In this document: positions 50,556-59,366 of the stretch, in pieces
How the letters are laid out: each line of letters begins with the position of its first letter
Position numbering within the stretch: position 1 is the first letter of the stretch
Assembly (NCBI RefSeq): GCF_903645315.1
Contig: NZ_CAHJXL010000001.1
Location: 496,001 to 560,000 of the forward strand
Origin: Victivallis sp. Marseille-Q1083
Lineage (GTDB): Bacteria > Verrucomicrobiota > Lentisphaeria > Victivallales > Victivallaceae
Direction: 5' to 3'
Length of the DNA stretch: 64,000 nt
Notes under the pieces: generated by a model
Databases searched by the model: none
Seen by the model: the letters and a program-made list of their open reading frames with translations, nothing else
What the model was told of the DNA's origin: nothing
Program-made: the position numbers and the translations under genes

Positions 50556-50978
50556 ATGAGCAGCAACTGTATTTTCTGTAAAATCATTGCCGGAGAAATT
50601 CCGTCCGTCAAGATTTATGAAGATGAACTCGTCTACGCGTTTCTGGACATCAGCCCGATCAACCTCGGCCATGTGCTGGTCATTCCCAAAGAACACCACC
50701 AGAGCAGTTCGACGGTGCCGGAAGCGACCGCCGGCCGAATGTTCCGGGTCGGCAGCCGCATCGGCATCGCCCTCAAGCGGGCGTTGGATTACGACGCCTT
50801 CAATCTGCATCTGGCCGACGGCGCGGCGGCCGGACAGGTGGTCATGCACGTCCACCTGCATGTCGTGCCGCGCGGCGCCGAAGACAATTTCCGCTGGAAC
50901 TGGCGGCAGCTGAGCTATGCCAGCGACGCCGAACGCGCCGAGATCGCCGAAGCGATCAGAACCAGGCTCAAACCCTGA
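50556..50978 (+). CDS. HIT-family nucleotide-binding protein
   Basis: This 140-aa histidine-triad protein starts [17 protein letters not shown], a typical HINT-like N-terminus, and ends its fold with [13 protein letters not shown] (His-x-His-x-His triad). HIT proteins hydrolyse purine nucleoside phosphoramidates or dinucleotides. The ATG at 50556 follows AGGAA at 8-nt spacing; a longer frame upstream crosses the promoter and is not coding. It is 8 bp upstream of the NifA-like gene, so the two form an operon. Confidence 0.92.
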   Translation: MSSNCIFCKIIAGEIPSVKIYEDELVYAFLDISPINLGHVLVIPKEHHQSSSTVPEATAGRMFRVGSRIGIALKRALDYDAFNLHLADGAAAGQVVMHVHLHVVPRGAEDNFRWNWRQLSYASDAERAEIAEAIRTRLKP

Positions 50979-50986
50979 CGCGCTTC

Positions 50987-52531
50987 ATGGTTCCGACCAG
51001 AGCCAGAAATCAGCATACCGCCGTCGCGGTGCTCAATCAGATCAGCCACGTCCTGGTCCATCACAAAGACGTCTCCAAACTGCTGAAGGAGGTGCTGGAC
51101 ATTCTGTACCGCGAAATGGGGCTGCAGCGCGGCACGCTGACCATGCGCCAGGGCGACATCCTGTCGATCGAAGCGTCGCACGGCCTGAGCGAAGCGGAGA
51201 TGAAACGCGGCATTTATCATCTCGGCGAAGGCATCACCGGCCGAGTGGCGCAAACCGGCAAGCCGCAGATCATCCCGGACATCTCCCGCGAGCCGGAATT
51301 TCTCGACCGGACCCAGGCGCGGGCCGACGCCCGCCACACCGCCTTCATCTGCGTGCCGATCATTCACGAGGAAGAGGTCATCGGCACGTTGAGCATCGAC
51401 CGGGAAAAAGCCGTCGGCGTCGATCTCGAACAGGATTGCAACCTGCTCGAAACGGTCGCCAACATCATGGCGGACGCCGTGTCGGTCAGCTTCCGGGAAC
51501 ATGAGGAGCGGGAAAAATTGCTTGAGGAAAACCGCCGGTTGAAACAGGAGCTCCACAAAGGCCTGCGCCCGGACAACATCATCGGCAACTGCAATGCGAT
51601 GCGCAACGTCTATGCGATGATTCACCAGGTGGCGAAAAGCAACGCCACCGTGATGATCCGCGGCAGTTCCGGCACCGGCAAAGAACTGGTCGCCCGGGCC
51701 ATCCAGAGCGCCAGCAACCGCCGCGACCGGCCGTTTGTCGTCGTCAACTGCGCCGCCCTGCCGGAGAACCTGATCGAAAGCGAACTCTTCGGCCATGAAA
51801 AAGGCGCCTTCACCGGTGCGGTCAGCCGGCGGACCGGGCGGGTGGAAGCCGCCGACGGCGGCACTATTTTTCTGGATGAGATCGGCGACCTGAGCCAACC
51901 GATGCAGGTCAAGCTGCTGCGTTTCATCCAGGAGCGCACTTTCCAGCGGGTCGGCAGCAATGAAGAACGCAAAGTCGATGTCCGGATTCTGGCCGCCACC
52001 AGCCGGGACCTGGAAGCGCTGATGGGACGGGGCGAATTCCGGGAGGACTTGTATTACCGGCTGAACGTTTTCCCGATCCATCTGCCCGATTTGCAGAACC
52101 GGCGATCCGACATCGTGCTGCTGGCCGATTATTTTCTCGACAAGTACAACAAAATTCACGGCAAAGCCATCAAACGCATTTCCACGCCGGCAATCAACAT
52201 GATGATGGCCTATCACTGGCCCGGCAATGTCCGGGAACTGGAAAACTGCATGGAACGCGCCGTGTTGACCGCCGACCACGACGTCATTCACGGTTACCAC
52301 CTGCCGCCGTCGCTGCAGACCGGCCAGGCGACCGGCACCGCCAAGCTGTCCACCGGCAGCAACGCCGATTTCCAGACGATGGTCGCCTCTTTCGAACGGG
52401 AATTGATCGTCGAGGCGCTGAAACTGCGGCACGGCAACGTGGCGGCGGCGGCGCGCCACCTCGGCACGACCCCGCGCATTCTTCACTACAAGATCCGGAA
52501 ACTCGGCGTCACGCCGGAATGGTATCATTGA
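50987..52531 (+). CDS. NifA-like sigma54-dependent activator with GAF domain
   Basis: This 514-aa regulator has an N-terminal GAF sensor (~15-165, [41 protein letters not shown]), a central AAA+ domain with Walker [16 protein letters not shown], the sigma54-contact loop GAFTGA and Walker [12 protein letters not shown], then a Fis-type helix-turn-helix ([20 protein letters not shown]). It hydrolyses ATP to open sigma54 promoters. The architecture matches NifA but no nitrogen-fixation genes are in the window. It follows the HIT gene after 8 bp and is convergent with the motor-like operon. Confidence 0.93.
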   Translation: MVPTRARNQHTAVAVLNQISHVLVHHKDVSKLLKEVLDILYREMGLQRGTLTMRQGDILSIEASHGLSEAEMKRGIYHLGEGITGRVAQTGKPQIIPDISREPEFLDRTQARADARHTAFICVPIIHEEEVIGTLSIDREKAVGVDLEQDCNLLETVANIMADAVSVSFREHEEREKLLEENRRLKQELHKGLRPDNIIGNCNAMRNVYAMIHQVAKSNATVMIRGSSGTGKELVARAIQSASNRRDRPFVVVNCAALPENLIESELFGHEKGAFTGAVSRRTGRVEAADGGTIFLDEIGDLSQPMQVKLLRFIQERTFQRVGSNEERKVDVRILAATSRDLEALMGRGEFREDLYYRLNVFPIHLPDLQNRRSDIVLLADYFLDKYNKIHGKAIKRISTPAINMMMAYHWPGNVRELENCMERAVLTADHDVIHGYHLPPSLQTGQATGTAKLSTGSNADFQTMVASFERELIVEALKLRHGNVAAAARHLGTTPRILHYKIRKLGVTPEWYH

Positions 52532-52641
52532 GCACTTCTTACGATCATCGCCCAGGGAAACGAACCAATGACAGGATTGAAAACGATACTGCCGGCCGGA
52601 ATGGCCGCGACCGCCATCAACGCGGCAACCGGCCCGCCGGC

Positions 52642-54768
52642 TCAGTTGAGCTGGTCGCGAATCTCAAGCCGCAGCATCGGATTGTCCAGCTTGCGCATGA
52701 CCTCTTCGATCTTGTTGCGCAGCCGGGCGATGAACTGGTAATAAATCCGGCCGTTTCGCACCTGGATGACCACCTGCAGCCTGCTCTCCCGGTCGGTCGG
52801 CAGGTCCTGCAGCAGATTACCGAGCCAGACCGCCGCCTTCGAAACGGTGTCCGCTTCCTGCTTCAGATAGTCCCGGGTCACCGGGCAACGGAAAAAACGC
52901 TTGGCGCCGGACGGCATCAAGCCGGCGGAGACCACGATATCCCGGCCGGAAACATCGATCGTGTAGGTCGCCGTCAATTGGTTGGCGTTCGGGTTGGCCG
53001 CCTCGCGGGCCGCGTCCGGATCGCGCAAATCGCGAAGCAGCGCCTGCGTTCTCAAAGCGATATCCTGCTTGACCACGTCGAACAACTGGTGGTAGCGCGT
53101 CGCCGCGTCGGCCGGACGGGTGGCAGCATCCGGCCACAAGGTGGCCAGGCGGATTTTCTGCCATTCCGATTCCAGCATTTTAACATAAGCGTTGTACAGG
53201 AAACTCTCGGTAAAACGGTCGCTGGAGGAAACCCGGTCGGCCGACGGCACATTCAGAATCTCCTGGATGGCGTTGCCGAGCTGCTGCGGGTCCTGTTTCG
53301 GCAGCAACTCCAGCACTTTCTGATTCAGGCGGTTGTAGGAGTCCTCCAGCAACCGGTCCTGGGTGGTCAGCGCCGTGTCGGCGGGGGTGAACAACTGCAG
53401 CATCTGATCCTGCGCCTGCTTGATCGTCTCATCGAACAGCCGCTTGAAATCGACCATGCCGTTGCCGAGATCAAATGCGTTGAGATTGTAAAGCGTCGCT
53501 TCCGGCCCTTCCCGCCGGAATTCCAGCAACTGCTGCTCCGTCGGCCGGAACGTATTGTTATGGAGATTGGGAAAGAACAGTTTGAACTGATCGGCGATGA
53601 TCTGCTTGCGCAAATCGCGGACCGCCGGCTGAATATTGGCATCGTAATACTGGTTCAGAATCTCATCCGCCGCCGGCGCGGTCGGCACCGTCGCCTCCAG
53701 GAAATGGACCAGCTCGGCATGCGGCGCCCCGCTGAGCAAACTGCAATAACGATTGATCGCATTCTCCAGCGTCCGGCTGCGGAAACGCTGGTAAAGCGTC
53801 TGCCGGCTGCTCTCATCGGTTTTAAAATTGTCCGGGGCGAACTGCATCGCCTCCTTGACTTCTTCGAGTTGTAACGGCAGGACATACTCGGTCAGGTGCT
53901 TGAAAAATTTATCCAACGTCAACGCCTGCGCCCGGCTGGTGACGCCCGGCAGCAGGGACGGAAACAACTGATAGAATTTCCTGTTGGGCTCCGCCTCCCG
54001 CCGTTCCTCCACCGCCGCCGCCAGCGCCTTCTCCAGATAGGTGCGAAATTCGTTGACGGTCGTCGGCTCACTGGATGCCGCTCCGTTGATGAAATCCTTC
54101 TGCCACTGCCGTTGCGCCAGGGCGTCCTCCACCAGCGGCGTAACCAGCGTATCGCGAACGAAAGGACGATTTTCCTCCAAAATATTCTTGCCGGCCGCCT
54201 CCAGCAAACGCTGCTCCATCAGCTTGACCAGATCGGCCTGCTTGTACTGATCGACTTCGGACTCGCTCGGAAACACCATGCTGACCAACCCGGCGCGCTG
54301 CTCTTCGGCCAGACGCTGCCGCGCCTGCTGAAACGCCGGTTCGAACTGCTGTTCGACATTCTTCTGAACCGCCTCCGGCGGCAGGACTTTGGCCTGGTCG
54401 ACGAACGCCGGATCGAACAACGCCGCACTGCCGGCCGGCTGGCTGGCGGTAATCGAGGCGAGCAGCGCATCCACCTCATCCCGGTAGGCCTTCTGCAAAG
54501 CGGTATTGTGCTGCTGCAGCAACTGCTCGCGGGCGGTCTTCAAAAAGACGAACTTGGCCGGGTCCTGTTTCATCGTCTCATAAAAAGCATTGGCGTCGGC
54601 CGCCTGCCGGCTGACGGTATCCTGCAATTGGCTGAGCAGCAGCTTCGCCGACAACAGCGCCGTTTCCCGGTCCAGCCGGCTGCCGGCCGACGCCGTCTCT
54701 TCCGCGCCGAAACACGGCAGCCGGACAGCCCCCAACAACAACAGACAACATACAACAATTCTGATCAT
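52642..54768 (-). CDS. large exported helical protein of a motor-like operon, 708 aa
   Basis: ATG 54768 overlaps the previous stop by 4 bp and opens a signal peptide (MIRIVVCCLLLLGAVRLPCF). Upstream in-frame sequence is Arg/Gly-rich shadow and not used. The mature ~685 residues are almost all charged alpha-helix with Gln/Leu/Glu-rich repeats (LLSQLQDTVSRQ, AEEQRAGLVSMVF, LKQEADTVSKAAVWL) and a short beta stretch (~565-600, LTATYTIDVSGRDIVVSAGL). No enzyme motif or known fold is recognised. As the third gene of a unit with a proton-channel-like and a one-pass partner, it is likely the periplasmic effector that is moved or energised. Confidence 0.65.
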   Translation of the reverse strand: MIRIVVCCLLLLGAVRLPCFGAEETASAGSRLDRETALLSAKLLLSQLQDTVSRQAADANAFYETMKQDPAKFVFLKTAREQLLQQHNTALQKAYRDEVDALLASITASQPAGSAALFDPAFVDQAKVLPPEAVQKNVEQQFEPAFQQARQRLAEEQRAGLVSMVFPSESEVDQYKQADLVKLMEQRLLEAAGKNILEENRPFVRDTLVTPLVEDALAQRQWQKDFINGAASSEPTTVNEFRTYLEKALAAAVEERREAEPNRKFYQLFPSLLPGVTSRAQALTLDKFFKHLTEYVLPLQLEEVKEAMQFAPDNFKTDESSRQTLYQRFRSRTLENAINRYCSLLSGAPHAELVHFLEATVPTAPAADEILNQYYDANIQPAVRDLRKQIIADQFKLFFPNLHNNTFRPTEQQLLEFRREGPEATLYNLNAFDLGNGMVDFKRLFDETIKQAQDQMLQLFTPADTALTTQDRLLEDSYNRLNQKVLELLPKQDPQQLGNAIQEILNVPSADRVSSSDRFTESFLYNAYVKMLESEWQKIRLATLWPDAATRPADAATRYHQLFDVVKQDIALRTQALLRDLRDPDAAREAANPNANQLTATYTIDVSGRDIVVSAGLMPSGAKRFFRCPVTRDYLKQEADTVSKAAVWLGNLLQDLPTDRESRLQVVIQVRNGRIYYQFIARLRNKIEEVMRKLDNPMLRLEIRDQLN

Positions 54769-55559
54769 GGCAATTCTTCCAGCATCGGACATTGGGTTTG
54801 CGTTTTCAGATATTCGAAAGCATAACGTTTCAGGACGCCGTTCAGTTCGGTCAGCAGGATTTTGCGCTGCTCCTCCGGCGCCTGGACATATTGATCGAGC
54901 AGACTCTTGACCCGGTCGCTGCGCGCTTCCGCCGGATGGTCGGCCAGATAATTCTGTACCGCAACGGCCGCCTGGGTCTGCACTTCGCGGCAGGCGGCGA
55001 GCACCGCGTTGATCTTGCCGTCCATCTGGGCGGACAGCCACTCCCGGTTGCCGGACTGCAGGGCGGCGACATCGAGCTGGGAAATCTGAGCGACCTGCTG
55101 CCGCCACTGCTCCAGCAAGGCATTCCGGTCGGAGTAATCGGCATAAACGTTGGCAGCCCCCTGCACGAAAGCATTGCGCAGCACCGCATTCGCGCTGAGC
55201 TGGCCGTTGTCGATCACCATGCCGCCGTTATAGACCAGCTTGGACTCCGGCGTGATTTCCGCCATCACCTTCAAGCCGTAACGGGTCAGAAAGAAATCCT
55301 CGGTCTTCTCCAGCGCCATGATCAACTGCTGCCGCTGCTCGGTCAACAACTGCTCCTGCCGCTGCTCCTCGGCCGCCCGCATCACCTGGTTGGTATTCAA
55401 CCGGAACAGGCAGAAGCCGATCATGAAGATCATCATCAGCGCCAGCGACAACTGCAGCATCAAACCGAGCAACTCATCGATATCGGCATCGGAATTGTTG
55501 CGCAAACCGGCAATCTGCGACAGTTGGCGTTTGGCATGGGAAGAAAGACGATATTTCAT
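54765..55559 (-). CDS. ExbD/TolR/MotB/ZorB-like one-pass membrane protein, 264 aa
   Basis: A short cytoplasmic N-terminus with acidic residues DADIDELL (Asp24, 26, 28) leads directly to one TM helix at ~29-52 (LGLMLQLSLALMMIFMIGF). That is the position of the functional Asp in ExbD, TolR and MotB, although the sequence around it is not a standard match. The ~210-residue periplasmic part is helical (EEQRQEQLLTEQRQQL, DQYVQAPEEQRKILLTELNG) with no OmpA-like peptidoglycan-binding motif. It lies 12 bp after the TolQ-like gene and overlaps the exported-protein gene by 4 bp. It should be the B partner of an ion-driven motor unit. Confidence 0.65.
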   Translation of the reverse strand: MKYRLSSHAKRQLSQIAGLRNNSDADIDELLGLMLQLSLALMMIFMIGFCLFRLNTNQVMRAAEEQRQEQLLTEQRQQLIMALEKTEDFFLTRYGLKVMAEITPESKLVYNGGMVIDNGQLSANAVLRNAFVQGAANVYADYSDRNALLEQWRQQVAQISQLDVAALQSGNREWLSAQMDGKINAVLAACREVQTQAAVAVQNYLADHPAEARSDRVKSLLDQYVQAPEEQRKILLTELNGVLKRYAFEYLKTQTQCPMLEELP

Positions 55560-55571
55560 GGCAACCCGGTC

Positions 55572-56666
55572 TTATGATTCACTGTTCTGGGAATTCGCCG
55601 CCTCGTGCAGCGCATCGTTGAGGGTGGTCAACTCCTTGTTTTTGGTCCGGAGCGCGGCATTCTCCTTCTGCAGCCCCTCCAGCTGCTCGAACAGCGACTG
55701 CTGGCCGGCATTGACCTTGTCGACGATCGCCACGCATTTGTGGAACAATTGCTCCTGCGCCTCCGACAACTGCTTGACCAACGCGTTGTTCTGTTCCTGA
55801 AATTCCTCCTGGATGACGTTCAGCCGTTCCACCGCCGCCGTGCTGCGGCGCAACTGCGACTCCTGCTCCTGCCCGAGTTTTTCAAGAAAAGCGGTATTGG
55901 TCTGCAACATGGAGCTCTGCTGCCGGCCGATTTCATCGAGATTGCCCAGCACCAGTTGAATCTTGTCCAGCAGCGTATCCAAGCCGCTGGGAAATTCATT
56001 CAAGGTATTGCCGGCATCGGCCAGCGTCGAATTGAATCGGCTGAGCTGCTCGGCGCCGACTTCGAACTTCTTGCCGGTCGCGGCGGCCGAATGGCCAAGC
56101 TGGTCGACCAGGTCCAACAGGCTGCCGGCCTCGGTGCCGCGCGAGCCGATCGCCAACTGCGCCAGCTTCAGCATCAGCGGCCGCAGGGAGATCGGCAGCA
56201 GCACCGCCACCCAGGCGACGGCAACCAATGTGGAAAAAAGCGCCGTGTGAAGGCACTGCATCAGCGTGCCGACGCTGATCTTGTCCGCCGGAAAGAAGCC
56301 GATGATGATGATTCCCCAGACCGTACCGATCAACCCCAGCGACACGTTGACCCGGTCGTAACTCTGGAAAAACGGAAAATCATCGCTGACCTGCCGGATG
56401 CCGCGGTAGAGCCGCAGACAACCGACCAGCGTGCACAGCAGGCCGAAAAACGGGATGAACGTACTGATGGTCGACACGTCCAGCGTCGACCAGTCCAGCG
56501 CTTTGAGGTAACCGCTCGGCGGCTCCAGCAGGATGTCGACCCCGCGGAACATCGCCTGGTAGCTGTGGATGGCGCAATAGATATTGTTCACCCACAACAA
56601 TCCGGTAAACAGCGTCAGAATGGCAACGGCAATCAGAATCGGCAGCAGCAAAATTTTCTTTTTCAT
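55572..56666 (-). CDS. MotA/TolQ/ExbB/ZorA-like membrane protein with coiled-coil tail, 364 aa
   Basis: Four TM helices are visible: ~5-27, ~64-86, ~106-125 and ~138-161. TM3 carries LGLIGTVWGI at 110-119, the family's most conserved signature (LGLxGTVxG), and TM4 has LHTALFSTLVAVAWVAVLLP. After residue ~165 comes a long coiled coil (~200-355) that ends KNKELTTLNDALHEAANSQN, which recalls the cytoplasmic tail of ZorA. It probably forms the pentameric ion channel around the 264-aa partner. It is first in the three-gene unit and 101 bp downstream of pgl. Function of the unit is unknown. Confidence 0.72.
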   Translation of the reverse strand: MKKKILLLPILIAVAILTLFTGLLWVNNIYCAIHSYQAMFRGVDILLEPPSGYLKALDWSTLDVSTISTFIPFFGLLCTLVGCLRLYRGIRQVSDDFPFFQSYDRVNVSLGLIGTVWGIIIIGFFPADKISVGTLMQCLHTALFSTLVAVAWVAVLLPISLRPLMLKLAQLAIGSRGTEAGSLLDLVDQLGHSAAATGKKFEVGAEQLSRFNSTLADAGNTLNEFPSGLDTLLDKIQLVLGNLDEIGRQQSSMLQTNTAFLEKLGQEQESQLRRSTAAVERLNVIQEEFQEQNNALVKQLSEAQEQLFHKCVAIVDKVNAGQQSLFEQLEGLQKENAALRTKNKELTTLNDALHEAANSQNSES

Positions 56667-56767
56667 AAGCGTCTTCGGGTATCCAAACCAATTTACTCAA
56701 GATGATTGTATTGTCTAAATTAAACGCCAATCGGACCATTTTTCAAGTTGCAATTCCGCGATTTGAC

Positions 56768-57478
56768 TCACAAAGCAGTCAGAAATTCAATTGCGGCGTG
56801 TTCCGGCCGCAGCAAACTGACCGGCCGGGCCGGTGAAGGCTCAAGCGACAGGGTCTCCTCCAGCTTCCGCAATTTTTCCGCTCCGGCGATCAGGAACAAC
56901 AGGCGCGCACCGCGATTGAGCACCGGCAGCGTCAGAGTGACGCGGGCGACGGCCGGCAGCGCGGTCACCGGCGGCGGCACCTGCAGCACCCACGCCGTAT
57001 CCTCCTCCAACGCCGGCGACCCGGGAAAAAGCGAGGCGAAATGACCATCCGGCCCCATGCCCAACTGAATAAAATCAAAGACCGGCACCGCGTTTTCCGT
57101 CAACTCGAAACGCTGCGCCAGCAGCCGGGCGTATCTCTCCGCCGCCAGCGGCTCCCCGGCCGCAATCCGGTAGAAATTGGCGGCCGGCAGCTCAAGCAGG
57201 CGCAAATACCGCCAAGCGCGGGCGAAATTATTGTCCGGCGAATCCGGCGCCACACAGCGCTCGTCGACCCAGAACCACTCGATCCGCCGCCAGGCCGGCG
57301 TGACGAATCGCTTCAATGCCGCAAACCAGCCGTCCGGCAGCGACCCGCCGGAAACGGCGACCCGGCAAATTTCGCCGCGTTCCAGCTTCGGCGCCACCGC
57401 ATCGGCAAAGCGCCCGGCGGCACTCTGAAACAGCGCGTCGCGATCTTCGAAACGGCAGACTTCGACTCTTTCTCTCAT
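56768..57478 (-). CDS. pgl: 6-phosphogluconolactonase
   Basis: Pgl hydrolyses 6-phosphogluconolactone to 6-phosphogluconate, the second step of the oxidative pentose phosphate pathway (product of zwf at 2067-3563). The 236-aa protein has RVAVSGGSLPDGWFAAL, WFWVDERCVAPDSPDNNF, FDFIQLGMGPDGHFASLFPG, the DevB-type motifs. ATG 57478 follows AGGA at 8-nt spacing and is preferred over ATG 57493. It lies between smr and the motor-like operon. Confidence 0.95.
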   Translation of the reverse strand: MRERVEVCRFEDRDALFQSAAGRFADAVAPKLERGEICRVAVSGGSLPDGWFAALKRFVTPAWRRIEWFWVDERCVAPDSPDNNFARAWRYLRLLELPAANFYRIAAGEPLAAERYARLLAQRFELTENAVPVFDFIQLGMGPDGHFASLFPGSPALEEDTAWVLQVPPPVTALPAVARVTLTLPVLNRGARLLFLIAGAEKLRKLEETLSLEPSPARPVSLLRPEHAAIEFLTAL

Positions 57479-57527
57479 CGTTCGCGTCCTCATTTCAAGT
57501 TTAAACCGGAATTACGAATCCGTCGCA

Positions 57528-57782
57528 TTACAGAAAAATGGCGGTGACGCCGCTGCCGCCCGGCAGGTTGTACTCTTCGCCGAACCAGATTTCCCGGACC
57601 AGCGGGCAGCCGGCGGCCAGCTCCCGGACCGCCTGGCGCAGAACGCCGTTGCCGCAGCCGTGAACCACCAGCAGCGAACGCCCCCGGTTGCGGGCGGAAT
57701 AAAGCTGGCTGCCGACCAGGCGCAACGCCTCCTCGCGGCGGCGGCCATGCAAATCCAGCGTCAAGTGATAATTCGTTTTCAT
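57528..57782 (-). CDS. stand-alone Smr-domain protein, 84 aa
   Basis: The short protein has LDLHGRRREEALRLV and SLLVVHGCGNGVLRQAV, the LDLHG and HGxG motifs of the Smr (MutS2 C-terminal) domain, a nuclease-like or nucleic-acid-binding fold. Single-domain forms occur widely; some cleave RNA or branched DNA, others are uncharacterised. ATG 57782 begins the domain; upstream sequence in frame crosses the promoter. It is first of a minus-strand run with pgl. Confidence 0.85.
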   Translation of the reverse strand: MKTNYHLTLDLHGRRREEALRLVGSQLYSARNRGRSLLVVHGCGNGVLRQAVRELAAGCPLVREIWFGEEYNLPGGSGVTAIFL

Positions 57783-57792
57783 CTTATTGAAT

Positions 57793-57821
57793 AATAGACC
57801 GGAATTTCCGGCTTTTTGCAA
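57793..57821 (-). promoter_or_regulatory. candidate promoter of smr-pgl
   Basis: On the minus strand, TTGCAA (57816-57821) and TCTATT (57793-57798) are 17 bp apart. It may also feed the motor-like operon further down. Confidence 0.5.
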
Positions 57822-57866
57822 CCTGAAATGCAAGTTTTTTCCGGTTTTATCGGCCTGGGCGGCGCC

Positions 57867-57895
57867 TTGACAGAGCGGGAAAGCGACGGTATATT
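57867..57895 (+). promoter_or_regulatory. promoter of the beta-lactamase-like gene
   Basis: TTGACA (57867-57872) and TATATT (57890-57895) are separated by 17 bp, ~45 bp upstream of the ATG. Confidence 0.8.
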
Positions 57896-57941
57896 GACAG
57901 GAATCGACAGGCAAACGGAAAGTCACAGGAACAGTGTTAAG

Positions 57942-58811
57942 ATGAAACGATGGACAGGTTGGCTGAATGGAGTGGTGATGATGGCGGCATTGACCGGCTG
58001 CATCGAGTGGCCCGGCGCGGGGAACGGGGAAATTCCCGACCTATTGGCCGGGGAGATCGCCCGGGCGCCCGGCAAAGTCAGCGTGATGGTCACCCGGGTC
58101 GACGACGGAACGGTGCAGTTCGACTGCGACGCCGCCCGGCAGGTGCCGTCGGCCAGCACGATTAAAGTGTTGATCATGGCCGAAGTGATGCGCCAGGTCG
58201 AAGCCGGCAAACTGTCGCTGGATGACATCGTGCCGGTGCCGGACGACGCCAAACTGGCGGACAGCCAGATCGGCTTGCTGGACGCCGGGGAATATACGTT
58301 GCGCGACCTGGTGACGTTGATGATCATTGTCAGCGACAACACCGCGACCAACGTGTTGATCGACCTGGTCGGATTCGAACCGGTCAACCGGCTGGCGGCG
58401 GAGCTCGGTCTGAAGGCGACCGCGTTGCAGCGCAAGATGCTCGATTTCGCCGCCGCCAAGGCCGGGCGGCAGAATTATACCAGCGCGGCGGACATGAGCA
58501 GGCTGTTCGTGCTGCTCGGCCGGCGGCAGCTGGTCTCGCCGGAAGCCAGCGACATCATGGTCGGCATTCTGAAGAACCAGAAGGACACCCAGTCGTTCAA
58601 GCGTTTCCTGCCGGAAGAGCTGGTGGTGGCGCACAAATCCGGCTGGCTGGACAATCTGGAACACGAAGTCGGCATCTTCTATCTGCCGGACGGCGATTAC
58701 GTGCTGGCGGTTTTCACCAACGAGTGCACCAGCAACGCCGCGGCACGGGATTTCATCGGCCATCTGACCAGAGCCTGGTACGAGGCGATGGGCGGCGAAC
58801 TGCCGCGCTGA
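57942..58811 (+). CDS. class A beta-lactamase-like serine hydrolase lipoprotein
   Basis: The 289-aa product has a good lipobox (AALTGC, Cys20) and a Beta-lactamase2-type fold: Ser72-Thr-Ile-Lys75 (PSASTIK), Ser131-Asp-Asn133 (SDNTATN) and Lys232-Ser-Gly234 (HKSG). In the omega-loop region related proteins read MMDxEAxxxGxEN with conserved Glu; here it is MLDFAAAKAGRQN (residues 166-178), with Ala and Gln in those places, so the general base for deacylation seems missing. It may therefore be a penicillin-binding or peptidoglycan-related protein and not a resistance enzyme. It has its own promoter and is 12 bp before rnhA. Confidence 0.82.
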   Translation: MKRWTGWLNGVVMMAALTGCIEWPGAGNGEIPDLLAGEIARAPGKVSVMVTRVDDGTVQFDCDAARQVPSASTIKVLIMAEVMRQVEAGKLSLDDIVPVPDDAKLADSQIGLLDAGEYTLRDLVTLMIIVSDNTATNVLIDLVGFEPVNRLAAELGLKATALQRKMLDFAAAKAGRQNYTSAADMSRLFVLLGRRQLVSPEASDIMVGILKNQKDTQSFKRFLPEELVVAHKSGWLDNLEHEVGIFYLPDGDYVLAVFTNECTSNAAARDFIGHLTRAWYEAMGGELPR

Positions 58812-58823
58812 ACGACCGCCGGA

Positions 58824-59297
58824 ATGAAAGATTGGAAGCAGGTGACGGTCTACACCGACGGTGCCTGCCGCGGCAATCCCGGCCGGGGCGGTTACGGCGT
58901 CGTGCTGAAATACGGCCGGCATCGCAAAGAGCTGTCGGCCGGTTTCCGGCGGACGACCAACAACCGCATGGAACTGCTGGCCGCCGTCGTCGCCCTGGAA
59001 AGCCTGAAGGAGCCGTGTGCGGTAACGCTCTATTCCGATTCGCGTTATCTGGTCAACGCCGTCACCAGACACTGGCTGCAATTCTGGCAGCGCAACGGCT
59101 GGAAAAAAGCGGACAAACAACCGGTGGTCAATGTCGATTTGTGGCAGCGTTACCTGGCGGCCGCCGCCCCGCACCGCCTGGAGCTGCTCTGGCTGAAAGG
59201 CCATGCCGGCCAACTGGAAAACACCCGCTGCGACCAGTTGGCGACCCGGGCGGCAGACGGCGGGGAATGGAACGAGGACGACGGCTTTTCCGGCTGA
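58824..59297 (+). CDS. rnhA: ribonuclease HI
   Basis: RNase HI cleaves RNA in RNA-DNA hybrids in the cytoplasm. The 157-aa protein has the four acidic residues Asp12 (YTDGAC), Glu50 (NNRMEL), Asp72 (YSDSRY) and Asp137 (NTRCDQLA) plus His127 (KGHAG), the full active site. Length is close to the E. coli enzyme. It follows the beta-lactamase-like gene after 12 bp and probably shares its transcript. Confidence 0.96.
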   Translation: MKDWKQVTVYTDGACRGNPGRGGYGVVLKYGRHRKELSAGFRRTTNNRMELLAAVVALESLKEPCAVTLYSDSRYLVNAVTRHWLQFWQRNGWKKADKQPVVNVDLWQRYLAAAAPHRLELLWLKGHAGQLENTRCDQLATRAADGGEWNEDDGFSG

Positions 59298-59366
59298 ACC
59301 GGCCGGCGGCGCCGCGATGATAATCCGGGATGATTTTCCCGACAACTTTTCCGGAGGAATTCAGCG

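Noticed and set aside
52642-56666. Zorya defence system
   Set aside because: The A/B pair resembles ZorA/ZorB in layout, but there is no OmpA-like domain in the B partner and no ZorC, ZorD or ZorE nearby, so calling it Zorya would be wrong.
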